The notes below the pieces were generated by a model. The model was not told where the DNA came from and searched no databases. It saw only the letters and a list, made by a program, of their open reading frames with translations. From contig JAGWQH010000029.1 of assembly GCA_028870115.1 (NCBI GenBank), forward strand, positions 19,661 to 83,660: DNA of 64,000 nt, written 5' to 3'. The translations under genes were made by a program, and so were the position numbers. This DNA is from Candidatus Methylomirabilota bacterium (GTDB taxonomy: Bacteria; Methylomirabilota; Methylomirabilia; Methylomirabilales; Methylomirabilaceae). This document shows, one piece after another, positions 47,800 to 55,597 of the stretch (position 1 is its first letter; each line of letters starts with the position of its first letter).

Positions 47800-49098
47800 T
47801 CAACCCTGCTCTATGGGGTATCCCGCCTCATCTACCAGCGCCATAATCCTGGAGACTAATGGCGCGGGGATGAACCCATCTTTGCGAACGATGTACTCGG
47901 GATAGATCGGAAGCCGCTCTTGCAGGCGAAACCCGAGGGTCGACGTCGCATCGCGCAGCGCTTCAATCTCGGGCCAAGGCGCCTCGGGGTTGATATGGTC
48001 CTGCGTGAGGGGCGAAATACCGCCCCAGTCATTGATTCCCGATAAGAGCAGCAAAGGATAGGCGTCCTGGTTCAGATTCGGCGGCGCCTGAAGGTTCATG
48101 TCCGGGCCTAAAATCAGGCGCGCCACAGCTACGGTCCGGAGCAGATCAACGAGCGTAGGCTGGGGATAGTCTTGCATTGGGGTGAAGGGCTTCGCGCGGA
48201 AATTCTGGACGATGACCTCCTGGATATGGCCGAATCTCCGGTGCAGCGCCTTGATAGCCAACAGGGCATCGATCCGATCCTCAAGGCTCTCGCCGATGCC
48301 GATCAGGATCCCGGTGGTAAAGGCGATCTGCAGCCGCCCTGCACTCTCGATGGTTCTGAGCCGACGCAGGGGATGTTTGTCAGGCGAGGAGTGGTGCGGC
48401 CCGCCGGGCTGTAGGAGCCGCGTGCTCACCGACTCTAACATCAGACCCATACTGACTGTTGTGTCTCTCAGCATCGTCATCTCGTCGATGTTCATGGTTC
48501 CGGGATTGACATGGGGCAGAAGGCCTGTCTCCGCCACTATCCGCTCACACATCCGCGCCAGGTACTCGATCGAACTGCGATGTCCGCGGTCAGCCAGTGC
48601 CCGTCTCGCCTCTGGGAAGGCCGTTTCGGGCCTCTCGCCAAGGCTGAAGAGCGCTTCTTTGCACCCGAGGGCGGCCCCGGCCGCGGCGATCGCCAGAACC
48701 TCATCCGGCGTCATGAAGCCGTCACCTGGATCGCCAGGATCGCGACGGAAGGCACAATAGCCGCACCGATCGCGGCAGAGGCGGGTCAGCGGGATGAAGA
48801 CCTTTTTTGAGAAGGTGACCGTCCGACCCTTGCCGCGATCGCGAATGGCGGAGGCAAGTTCCAGAAGACGCCGCAGGTGGCGTCCTTCAGCATGGAGCAA
48901 CAGGGCGGCCTGTTGGCGAGTGAGCGGTCGGCCGCCGTACACCTGATCGAGCCCGGTCTGAATGGCTGCACTGGTCTCTTCTGGCGACGGCTGCCGGTCC
49001 AAGCGCTCCAACAGGCTCGGATCGGTGTTCGGGAGAGTGGTCGGCCCGGCCGTCGGTAAACCCTGCATCAGCGTCTGGACGTCTTCGGGCGACGTCAT
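47800..49098 (-). CDS. cofG: FO synthase subunit 1 (radical SAM)
   Basis: The other half of FO synthase. The 432-residue protein has the cluster motif CRDRCGYCAF, preceded by VTFSKKVFIPLTRL. It continues with CKEALFSLGERPE, HVNPGTMNIDEM, TTGILIGIGESLEDRIDAL and IVQNFRAKP. GGAG lies 7 bases before the ATG. It is the first gene of the cofG-cofH-npdG-cofD-cofC-cofE cluster. Split CofG/CofH subunits, as here, contrast with the fused FbiC of actinobacteria. Confidence 0.95.
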   Translation of the reverse strand: MTSPEDVQTLMQGLPTAGPTTLPNTDPSLLERLDRQPSPEETSAAIQTGLDQVYGGRPLTRQQAALLLHAEGRHLRRLLELASAIRDRGKGRTVTFSKKVFIPLTRLCRDRCGYCAFRRDPGDPGDGFMTPDEVLAIAAAGAALGCKEALFSLGERPETAFPEARRALADRGHRSSIEYLARMCERIVAETGLLPHVNPGTMNIDEMTMLRDTTVSMGLMLESVSTRLLQPGGPHHSSPDKHPLRRLRTIESAGRLQIAFTTGILIGIGESLEDRIDALLAIKALHRRFGHIQEVIVQNFRAKPFTPMQDYPQPTLVDLLRTVAVARLILGPDMNLQAPPNLNQDAYPLLLLSGINDWGGISPLTQDHINPEAPWPEIEALRDATSTLGFRLQERLPIYPEYIVRKDGFIPAPLVSRIMALVDEAGYPIEQG

Positions 49099-49485
49099 GG
49101 CGTTACTCCATTCTTAAAGCGGTATACGCTCGCGGGGAAGACCGAACGCGGACCTTATAGCATCGGGGACAGACCGTCGTCAATGGCGATCCCGACCGAC
49201 CGCACCTTGCCCGTTTGCACACAGGAGGTTTTTCTTGCACATCTCGGTATGCTCATTTAGAATTTCATAGGAAGTGGCAACGGATTACAGTTCAGTGTGG
49301 ACTGGTATCCCATGCGGCGATAGTGTGCCCCTGGGAATGCTCGTCGGTACCACATCCCCCTCACCTGTATCCTCTCCCCCGGTGAGGGAGAGGAGTCTTT
49401 TTTGGTGTCCATCGCCCCTTTTGGGGGGAGGGCTGGGGTGAGAGGGAACTGTCGGAATGATGCTGTTGCAATGAGGAATAGAAGT
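49099..49485. other. Divergent intergenic region between cofG and folE
   Basis: About 390 bases carrying upstream sequence for the F420 cluster and for folE. The folE-proximal half is occupied by a palindromic C/G-rich repeat (49355-49446). I see no gene in it. Confidence 0.5.
49355..49446. repeat. Palindromic CCCTCACC/GGTGAGGG repeat
   Basis: Contains CCCTCACC with its complement GGTGAGGG around a TCTCCCCC core, a CTTTTTT tract, and a second half ending GGCTGGGGTGAGAGGG that complements the beginning. It matches a dispersed repeat type common in environmental bacteria. It ends 40 bases before folE. Confidence 0.6.
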
Positions 49486-50040
49486 ATGATCGAACGATTG
49501 GTCAGAGATCTGTTGAAAGAGATCGGTGAGGATCCTGATCGGGAAGGATTGGTCAAGACCCCCGAACGGGTAGAGCGGATGTACGCGTTTCTCACGTCAG
49601 GGTACGACAAACGAGTTGACGAGGTCCTGAACGAAGCTGTCTTCCAGGACAACTATGACGAGATCGTCCTGGTCAGGGATATCGATTTCTTCTCGCTGTG
49701 CGAGCATCATCTGCTCCCCTTTTTCGGCAAATGCCACGTCGGCTATCTCCCGGATGGCAGGATCGTCGGGTTGAGTAAGCTGGTTCGGTTGGTGGAGATG
49801 TACAGTCGTCGGCTCCAGGTACAGGAGCGCCTGACCTCACAGATCGCCAATGCACTCTTAGAGGCGTTGCGACCCCGTGGGGTAGCCGTTGTCATGGAAG
49901 CCTATCACCTTTGTATGATGATGCGCGGCGTGGAGAAGCAAAACTGCAAGGCCGTGACCTCCTCAATGCACGGGATCTTCCGCGAGCGGATCGAGAGTCG
50001 AAACGAGTTCATGCAGTTGATCCGGTCGCACGCAACATAA
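49486..50040 (+). CDS. folE: GTP cyclohydrolase I
   Basis: Opens GTP to dihydroneopterin triphosphate for folate or pterin synthesis. The 184-residue protein has [24 protein letters not shown] at the start, the zinc-site [40 protein letters not shown] and a Cys in HLCMMMRGV. The ATG at 49486 is chosen for GAGGAA 7 bases upstream; an ATG five codons earlier is possible. Confidence 0.95.
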   Translation: MIERLVRDLLKEIGEDPDREGLVKTPERVERMYAFLTSGYDKRVDEVLNEAVFQDNYDEIVLVRDIDFFSLCEHHLLPFFGKCHVGYLPDGRIVGLSKLVRLVEMYSRRLQVQERLTSQIANALLEALRPRGVAVVMEAYHLCMMMRGVEKQNCKAVTSSMHGIFRERIESRNEFMQLIRSHAT

Positions 50041-50193
50041 AGGAACTGATTGCATCCAGGAGCAAGAGAATACGATTGCGGAACGTGACTCGTCGAGGCT
50101 GCCCCGCATTGACCGGAATTGCGTATTCCGTTATTATAAATGAGAAGTGAACTATTCTAGGCGGGATGGAGCCCACAACTCATCGAGGAACCC

Positions 50194-50700
50194 ATGGGTG
50201 TTCACGATCACCATATAGAGGCGAAGAAGATCGGGCCGATCCGATACGTGAGGCTCAGCATCACCGATAGCCGCAAGTCGGAAGACGACCACTCAGGCCG
50301 ACTCATTGAATCGCTCTTCAATGAAGCCGGTCACTGTCAGGTCGCCTCGATGATCCTGAAGAACGATCCGAAAGGCCTGCGGGAGGTCGTGAAGAAGCTG
50401 TGTGAAGAGGAGGTTGATCTGATCGTCATGACCGGAGGGACCGGGCTCGGCAAGAAGGATCATACGATTGAAGCGATCAGCCCGGTACTGGATAAGGTGC
50501 TGCCCGGTTTTGGCGAGCTGTTCAGGAGTCTGAGCTTCCAGGAGGTCGGGAGCGCCGCCCTGATGAGCCGCGCGCTCTGCGGGATGGCGAAAGGAAAGGT
50601 GATTGTGTGTCTGCCGGGTTCAGAGCATGCTGTCCGTCTCGCCCTGACGAAACTCCTGATACCGGAAGCGCAACACCTCGTCTGGCAGGCGGCTCGGTGA
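50194..50700 (+). CDS. moaB: Molybdopterin adenylyltransferase-like MoaB/MogA
   Basis: A 168-residue protein of the MoaB/MogA fold that adenylates molybdopterin during molybdenum cofactor synthesis. It shows RLSITDSRKSEDDHSGRLI, VDLIVMTGGTGLGKKDHTIEAI with the TGGTG substrate loop, and CLPGSEHAVRLAL. No other moa/moe gene is in the window. It is 20 bases upstream of pup and likely shares its transcript. Confidence 0.9.
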   Translation: MGVHDHHIEAKKIGPIRYVRLSITDSRKSEDDHSGRLIESLFNEAGHCQVASMILKNDPKGLREVVKKLCEEEVDLIVMTGGTGLGKKDHTIEAISPVLDKVLPGFGELFRSLSFQEVGSAALMSRALCGMAKGKVIVCLPGSEHAVRLALTKLLIPEAQHLVWQAAR

Positions 50701-50720
50701 GACGGCAGAAGGAGTGAGAC

Positions 50721-50918
50721 ATGGCGGAGCAGGAACGGAAGCAAAAGCGCGAGGCCGGCGGTGGCCCACCTGAGGCGGCTGAGCCGAATCCCGAGACCGT
50801 AAAAAAGGGGAAGAAGCTTAAGGAGGACCTTGATAAACTGATGGATGAGATCGACGAGGTCCTCGAGGAAAACGCCGAGGAGTTCGTGAAAAGCTACGTT
50901 CAGCGCGGCGGAGAATAA
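50721..50918 (+). CDS. pup: Prokaryotic ubiquitin-like protein Pup, ending Gly-Gly-Glu
   Basis: A 65-residue protein that PafA-type ligase would couple to lysines of target proteins for proteasomal degradation. The N-terminal half is disordered (Lys/Glu/Pro/Gly-rich). The C-terminal half matches Pup: KLMDEIDEVLEENAEEFV, then KSYVQRGGE. The final Glu means it would not need deamidation by Dop, unlike the Gln form of mycobacteria. AAGGAG lies 8 bases before the ATG. Its neighbours are moaB and an FmdB zinc ribbon; prcA, prcB, mpa/arc, pafA and dop are not in the window. Confidence 0.88.
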   Translation: MAEQERKQKREAGGGPPEAAEPNPETVKKGKKLKEDLDKLMDEIDEVLEENAEEFVKSYVQRGGE

Positions 50919-50938
50919 CCCCGGAGGGCAGTGTCGGT

Positions 50939-51145
50939 ATGCCTATTTATGAGTATCTTTGTTCGAATTGCGGCCGGGTATTCGAAAAACTCGTCCTGAG
51001 CCGTGATGTTGTAGTGGAATGTCCACACTGCCCAGGTGCGGCTGTGGAGAAGCAGTTTTCCGCCTTCAGCTTCAAAGGGGAGCAGGGGGGTGTCGGCTCC
51101 GGGGTGACGGGAGGCGGGGGCGGGGGTTGCGCGCCAGGCGGGTGA
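50939..51145 (+). CDS. FmdB-family zinc-ribbon protein
   Basis: A 68-residue protein with the FmdB/CxxC regulatory-protein ribbon: MPIYEYLCSNCGRVFEKL, followed by VECPHCPGAAVEKQFSAF. The two CxxC pairs should hold one zinc. The tail is almost all glycine (VTGGGGGGCAPGG), as in many family members. It follows pup by 20 bases. The role is unknown; the family was linked to regulation of formamidase/amidase genes. Confidence 0.9.
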   Translation: MPIYEYLCSNCGRVFEKLVLSRDVVVECPHCPGAAVEKQFSAFSFKGEQGGVGSGVTGGGGGGCAPGG

Positions 51146-51250
51146 GCCTGCGCCGGCTAACCTCGGCGTGTCCGAGGTAAAGTGAGGGCAGCGGGAATAT
51201 CCTGACTATTAGCTGTTGGACGCGCATTGACAAGGAGGACTGATCGCTCG

Positions 51251-52972
51251 ATGGTGAGTGGACAAGGTCCCAGGTTACGCGAACCGATTGGCGAAATACT
51301 GATCCGGGAGGGTTCCATCACCCGGGATCAGCTCCAGCGCGGGCTGAGCCACCAGCGGGAAATCGGCAAGCGACTGGGCGAGACCCTCGTAGAGCTTGGA
51401 TATGTCTCGGAAGAGGACATTGTAAAGGCCCTCGCGAAGCAGTTTACCCTTCCCTACCTCTCACTCGCCTCTCTCTCGATTACACCGGCGCCGATCCGGG
51501 ACCGCCTTTCACTCAGATACCTTCGGGAACACAAGGTCTTCCCTATTGAGATCAAAGACGGCGTGTTGACTGTCGCCATGAGCGACCTGACTGATCCGTA
51601 TACGCTGGACGACCTTCGGCTGAGCACCGGTCTTGCTGTCACAGTCTGTCTGGCCCAGGAGCGGGAGATTCTCGAAGCGATCGATCAGTCGTATGGTGAT
51701 GGTCAGACAACGATCGAGAAGATCGTCAAGGAGTACGGCGAGGAGGAGGGCGGGGCGTCCGGCGAGGATCGCGAAGATGTCGATCACTTGCGGGACCTGG
51801 CCTCCGAGGCCCCTGTTATCCAACTCGTGAATCACCTCATTACTCGAGCGATCGAGGCTCGCGCCAGCGATATCCACATCGAGCCGTTCGAGGATACACT
51901 TCGAATCCGCTACCGGGTAGATGGGGTGCTGCTGGATCAAGAGTCTCCTCCCAAACGGCTGCAACGGGCCGTGATCTCCCGTGTCAAGATCATGGCTAAG
52001 ATGAATATCGCCGAGCGACGGCTTCCACAGGACGGCCGAATCAGGCTCCAGATCCTGGGTAAGGACCTGGACCTCCGGGTTTCCACGATTCCCACTCTGC
52101 ACGGTGAGAGCGTGGTGATGCGAATCCTGGATCGCAGCAGCCTCCTCTTGAGCCTGGGGGATATGGGCATGCCTGAAGATATTCGTGTGCAATTCCAGCG
52201 ACTTATCAGAAAGCCGCATGGTATGATCCTTGTAACCGGCCCGACGGGGAGCGGCAAGACGACGACCCTCTATACGGCGCTGAGCGAGATCAATTCGGCC
52301 GATAAGAAGATCATCACCATCGAGGACCCGGTGGAGTACCAGCTCCAGGGGGTCAACCAGATCCATGTCAAGTCGAAGATCGGCCTGACCTTCGCCAGTG
52401 GCCTGCGCTCCATTGTCCGTCAGGATCCTGACATCATCATGGTCGGAGAGATCCGCGATGCGGAGACCGCCGACATCGCCATCCATTCGGCGCTGACCGG
52501 GCACCTGGTATTCAGCACGCTGCACACGAACGATGCGCCCGGCGCCATCACCCGGCTCCTGGACATGGGCATCGAAAACTACCTGGTCTCCAGCGTCCTG
52601 GTAGCGGTCCTGGCTCAACGCCTGGTTCGTGTCATCTGCCCCGAGTGTCGGGAGCCGTACCAGTTGGATGCGGCTGCGATCCGAAAAATGGGGATTAAGA
52701 CCGAGGTTGATAGAACGCTGCAGATGTTTCGGGGGAAAGGATGCGCCGCCTGTAACTTTACCGGATACCATGGTCGTAGCGGCATCTATGAGTTTTTGGT
52801 GATCAACGAAGAGATTCAACGGTTGATTCTGGAGAAGGCCGACTCCAACACAATTCGCCAGAAGGCGATAGCTTTTGGGATGAAGACCCTGTGGGAAGAT
52901 GGCTGGCTGAAAGTTGAGCAAGGCGTTACCACCCTGGAGGACCTGCTCCGGGTTACCAAGGAGGAAGCGTAA
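51251..52972 (+). CDS. gspE: Type II secretion ATPase GspE
   Basis: Cytoplasmic hexameric ATPase powering the type II secretion pseudopilus. The 573-residue protein has the N-terminal GspE/PilB domain (GEILIREGSITRDQLQRGL), ASDIHIEPFEDTLRIRYRVDG, Walker A GPTGSGKTTTLYTAL, the Asp box HVKSKIGLTFASGLRSIVRQDPD, Walker B VGEIRDAETADIAI, and a CxxC-CxxC zinc region (CPECREPY, CAACNFTGYHG). The ATG at 51251 has GGAGGA upstream. A terminator and a new promoter separate it from gspF. Confidence 0.95.
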   Translation: MVSGQGPRLREPIGEILIREGSITRDQLQRGLSHQREIGKRLGETLVELGYVSEEDIVKALAKQFTLPYLSLASLSITPAPIRDRLSLRYLREHKVFPIEIKDGVLTVAMSDLTDPYTLDDLRLSTGLAVTVCLAQEREILEAIDQSYGDGQTTIEKIVKEYGEEEGGASGEDREDVDHLRDLASEAPVIQLVNHLITRAIEARASDIHIEPFEDTLRIRYRVDGVLLDQESPPKRLQRAVISRVKIMAKMNIAERRLPQDGRIRLQILGKDLDLRVSTIPTLHGESVVMRILDRSSLLLSLGDMGMPEDIRVQFQRLIRKPHGMILVTGPTGSGKTTTLYTALSEINSADKKIITIEDPVEYQLQGVNQIHVKSKIGLTFASGLRSIVRQDPDIIMVGEIRDAETADIAIHSALTGHLVFSTLHTNDAPGAITRLLDMGIENYLVSSVLVAVLAQRLVRVICPECREPYQLDAAAIRKMGIKTEVDRTLQMFRGKGCAACNFTGYHGRSGIYEFLVINEEIQRLILEKADSNTIRQKAIAFGMKTLWEDGWLKVEQGVTTLEDLLRVTKEEA

Positions 52973-53014
52973 GCAGAGTCACTTTGTGATGCGAGATCGT
53001 ACGTAATCTTCATC

Positions 53015-53053
53015 AACAAAGCAGATAGGAGAGCCGCTATCTGCTTTGTTTTT
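53015..53053 (+). terminator. Rho-independent terminator after gspE
   Basis: Perfect 13-bp arms ACAAAGCAGATAG and CTATCTGCTTTGT with an 8-base loop, followed by TTTT. It lies about 40 bases after the gspE stop. Confidence 0.9.
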
Positions 53054-53089
53054 CGGCGAGTTCACGCAACTTATCACGCCCGATTTATG

Positions 53090-53117
53090 TTGACAGCGTA
53101 TCGGTAGTTGCTATAGT
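53090..53117 (+). promoter_or_regulatory. Putative sigma-70 promoter of the gspF-gspD operon
   Basis: TTGACA (53090-53095), a 16-base spacer and TATAGT (53112-53117), a near-consensus promoter 46 bases before the preferred gspF ATG and directly after the gspE terminator. Confidence 0.75.
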
Positions 53118-53163
53118 CGTAAACTTACCGCGTAATGCGGTGTCAATAAAGACGGCACCTGCT

Positions 53164-54390
53164 ATGGGAACGTTTCAATATACCGCCACTGATCGTACTG
53201 CCAAGCTTGTTCAGGGGAGCATGGAGGCCGCCGACGAACGGGCGGTCGTGACCTGGCTTCGGGCCAACGGCTATTACCCGATCAAGATCGGACAGGCGGG
53301 TGTTGCTGTGGAGGCACGGCCGGCCCTTGCTCGGCTCCCGTTCCGGCTTGCGAGGGGGCCGTCTGCCCAGGATGTCCTGGCCTTCACGCAACAGCTCGCC
53401 ACATTGCTGGAGGCCGGGATGGAGTTGGACCGGAGTCTGGCGATTCTCCTGGACCTGACCGACAACCAGCGGCTCCGATCAATTCTCCGCGGCATTCTGG
53501 TCGATATCCAGGCGGGAAGTCCATTCGCCGACAGTTTGGCCAAACATCCGCGGCTCTTCTCCCGGCTGTACGTCAATATGGTCAAGGCAGGGGAAGCGAG
53601 CGGCGTGTTGGAGGTGATTCTCTCGCGGCTGGCCGGGTTTATGGAGCGCTCAAAGGCGGTGCGGGATGAGGTCACGTCGGCCCTCATCTATCCGATTCTG
53701 CTGCTCCTCGTCGGTGGCGGCGCTGTGGTGGTGATGATGAACTTCGTGATTCCACGGTTTGCTCAAATCTTTGCCGACACCAAGCAGCTCATGCCGCTAC
53801 CGACCAGGATGCTGTTAGCGATCAGTGCGTTCACGACCGGCTACTGGTGGGTATTGGTGGGGCTGATTGCCATGGGCTGGATCGGTCTTCGAGCATATCT
53901 GCAGACGGAGCAGGGGAAGATGCAGTGGGATCAGTGGAAGTTGGCGCTACCGCTGCTGGGCGGCCTGATTCAGGAGATTGAGGTCTCCCGTTTTGCGCGG
54001 ACATTCGGGACACTCCTCCAAAGCGGAGTTCCCGTCCTGAACGCCGTCTCTATCGTGAAGGAGACGGTCACTAATCGGGTGATTGCCGCCGCCATGTCCA
54101 GGTTGCAGGAGGGGGTGAAGCGGGGCGAAGGAATCAGCGGCCCGTTACGGGCTACTGCTGCCTTTCCCTCTTTTTCCATCCATATGGCCAGGGTCGGAGA
54201 AGAGACTGGAAAACTGGAAGAGATGTTGATCAAGGTAGCCGACACCTACGATGAGCGTGTGCGACGGACGGTCAAACGCTTGACCTCGTTGCTGGAGCCG
54301 GTCCTGATCCTGGGCCTCGGCCTCATTGTCGGCTTCATCGTGCTCTCAATGTTACTGGCGATATTCAGCATTAATGAGCTTCCGCTGTAG
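53164..54390 (+). CDS. gspF: Type II secretion inner-membrane platform protein GspF
   Basis: Polytopic platform protein of the secretion machine. The 408-residue protein starts MGTFQYTATDRTAKLVQGSMEA like the family. It has two repeated T2SSF domains, each with helical cytoplasmic regions (FTQQLATLLEAGMELDRSLAIL; FARTFGTLLQSGVPVLNAVSIV), and three transmembrane helices including LILGLGLIVGFIVLSMLLAIF at the end. An in-frame GTG at 53140 is possible but gives an atypical start. It is the first gene downstream of its own promoter. Confidence 0.94.
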   Translation: MGTFQYTATDRTAKLVQGSMEAADERAVVTWLRANGYYPIKIGQAGVAVEARPALARLPFRLARGPSAQDVLAFTQQLATLLEAGMELDRSLAILLDLTDNQRLRSILRGILVDIQAGSPFADSLAKHPRLFSRLYVNMVKAGEASGVLEVILSRLAGFMERSKAVRDEVTSALIYPILLLLVGGGAVVVMMNFVIPRFAQIFADTKQLMPLPTRMLLAISAFTTGYWWVLVGLIAMGWIGLRAYLQTEQGKMQWDQWKLALPLLGGLIQEIEVSRFARTFGTLLQSGVPVLNAVSIVKETVTNRVIAAAMSRLQEGVKRGEGISGPLRATAAFPSFSIHMARVGEETGKLEEMLIKVADTYDERVRRTVKRLTSLLEPVLILGLGLIVGFIVLSMLLAIFSINELPL

Positions 54391-54411
54391 GGGCGGATTC
54401 CAAATCCGCCC
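54391..54411. repeat. Small palindromic repeat after gspF
   Basis: GGGCGGATT and AATCCGCCC around a 3-base centre, beginning at the first base after the gspF stop. Similar GTAGGGGC-type palindromes are common intergenic repeats. It could fold as a hairpin in the gspF-gspG mRNA. Confidence 0.6.
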
Positions 54412-54471
54412 GCGCGGTGTGCGAGGTGCGAAAGTGAAGTACAAATGGGGTATAGGGCAAAGGAGTTGAGC

Positions 54472-54525
54472 GTGGAAATTCAGCGATTTGAAGATATCCA
54501 GGCATGGCAAGAGGTGCGGAGCGCG
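54472..54525 (+). pseudogene. Remnant of a four-helix-bundle (S23/IVP-type) gene
   Basis: Eighteen codons, VEIQRFEDIQAWQEVRSA, match the beginning of the four-helix-bundle proteins first found in 23S rRNA intervening sequences. AAAGGAG lies 6 bases before its GTG. The gene stops matching at the palindromic element at 54526, and the frame runs on into gspG. Confidence 0.6.
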
Positions 54526-55047
54526 AAATCCCCCTACCCCCCCTTTACAAAAAGGAGGCATGGGGGGATTTGGAATGTCGGCCGCGGCGACAGAACCTCG
54601 GACTTGCGGCGGGCTGGTTTTACCCTCATCGAGTTGCTGGTCGTCATCATCATCATCGGCCTGCTGGCTGCCCTTGTGGGTCCAAAGCTTTTTGGCAGAG
54701 TAGGGAAGGGAAAACAGGCGGCGGCTCAGGCTCAGATCGAGCTATTTGGCGCCGCCCTTGATAACTTTCGCCTCGACGTCGGCCGGTATCCGACCAGCGA
54801 AGAAGGGTTGAAGGCGCTCCTGGTCAATCCTGGCGCGATCGAGCACTGGGAAGGGCCCTATCTTAAGAAGCAGGAAGTCCCGCTGGATTCCTGGGGGCAC
54901 CCCTATATTTATAAGTCTCCGGGGGAGCATGGCGATTACGATATCATCTCCTATGGCGGTGACGGCGTGGCCGGCGGAGATGGAGAGAACCAGGATGTTG
55001 TGAGCTGGGCAGGTATCAAGCGGACAGGAGAGCGGGTTGAACAATAG
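54472..55047 (+). CDS. gspG: Type II secretion major pseudopilin GspG with fused, extended leader
   Basis: Major pseudopilin. The mature protein begins at F after RRAG (RRAG^FTLIELLVVIIIIGLLAALVGPKLFGR) and has the calcium-binding GspG C-terminus (SWGHPYIYKSPGEHGDYDIISYGGDG). In-frame sequence upstream gives a 49-residue leader made of a four-helix-bundle gene fragment, then a palindrome-encoded KSPYPPFTKRRHGGIW, then a basic stretch. Usual leaders are 5-25 residues. The only good ribosome-binding site precedes the GTG at 54472; a TTG at 54604 would give a normal short leader but lacks one. The true start is open. Confidence 0.88.
   Translation: MEIQRFEDIQAWQEVRSAKSPYPPFTKRRHGGIWNVGRGDRTSDLRRAGFTLIELLVVIIIIGLLAALVGPKLFGRVGKGKQAAAQAQIELFGAALDNFRLDVGRYPTSEEGLKALLVNPGAIEHWEGPYLKKQEVPLDSWGHPYIYKSPGEHGDYDIISYGGDGVAGGDGENQDVVSWAGIKRTGERVEQ
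54526..54571. repeat. 46-bp palindromic element, copy 2 (gspG leader)
   Basis: Same length and ends (AAATCCCCC, GGGGGATTT) as the queA copy, and read in the same frame (KSPYPPFTKRRHGGIW). It joins the four-helix-bundle remnant to the pseudopilin leader. Confidence 0.9.
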
Positions 55048-55597
55048 AACGGCGCGGGGAGCGAGTGGATTTACGCTCCTTGAGCTCACCGTGGTGCTGT
55101 TTATCCTTGCGCTGGTGACGGCACTGGTCGCGCCGGCCTTTGGCCGCTCGTTCGGACAGGCTCAGCTCAAGGCTGCAACGAGAGATCTCGCTGCTCTGTG
55201 CCGGTTTGCCAGAACGCAGGCGATCGCGTATCAGGACGTATTGGAGGTAGTGCTTGATCGGCAAACCAATCGCTATTGGCTTCGGGGACCCGACTGGATT
55301 ATTGGACGCTTGAGCGGCATCGATCGGGTGGAGACAGTCGAAGATCCCGGACAGCCCTGGCAGGCCCAGATTCGGCAGGCTCGGGTCCGATCCCTCCCGC
55401 CCGGCGTAAGCCTGAAGTCCGTTCTTCTCGCCACCGGCCCCCTTCGGTCAGATGAGCGGGGCGTCATCGCCTTCTTCCCACAGGGGAGCTCGACGGGCGG
55501 AACGATTGACCTTGCTGACGAGAAGGGGCGAGCATATCGAATTGTTGTGGATTCATCGGTTGGGCTGGTTCGCATTCATGCGGCGACGGACGCCTGA
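55037..55597 (+). CDS. gspH: Type II secretion minor pseudopilin GspH
   Basis: A 186-residue minor pseudopilin with prepilin cleavage at RGASG^FTLLELTVVLFILALVTAL and a beta-rich C-terminal domain (VEDPGQPWQAQIRQARVRSLPPGVSLKSV). The TTG start at 55037 has AGGAGAG upstream and overlaps the end of gspG by 11 bases. It is placed as GspH by its position and by the GspH-like ELTVVL start; minor pseudopilins diverge strongly, so the letter is inferred. Confidence 0.88.
   Translation: MNNRTARGASGFTLLELTVVLFILALVTALVAPAFGRSFGQAQLKAATRDLAALCRFARTQAIAYQDVLEVVLDRQTNRYWLRGPDWIIGRLSGIDRVETVEDPGQPWQAQIRQARVRSLPPGVSLKSVLLATGPLRSDERGVIAFFPQGSSTGGTIDLADEKGRAYRIVVDSSVGLVRIHAATDA

Noticed and set aside
51509..52921. 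470-residue minus-strand ORF opposite gspE
   Set aside because: It is antisense to the conserved GspE and has no recognisable domain.
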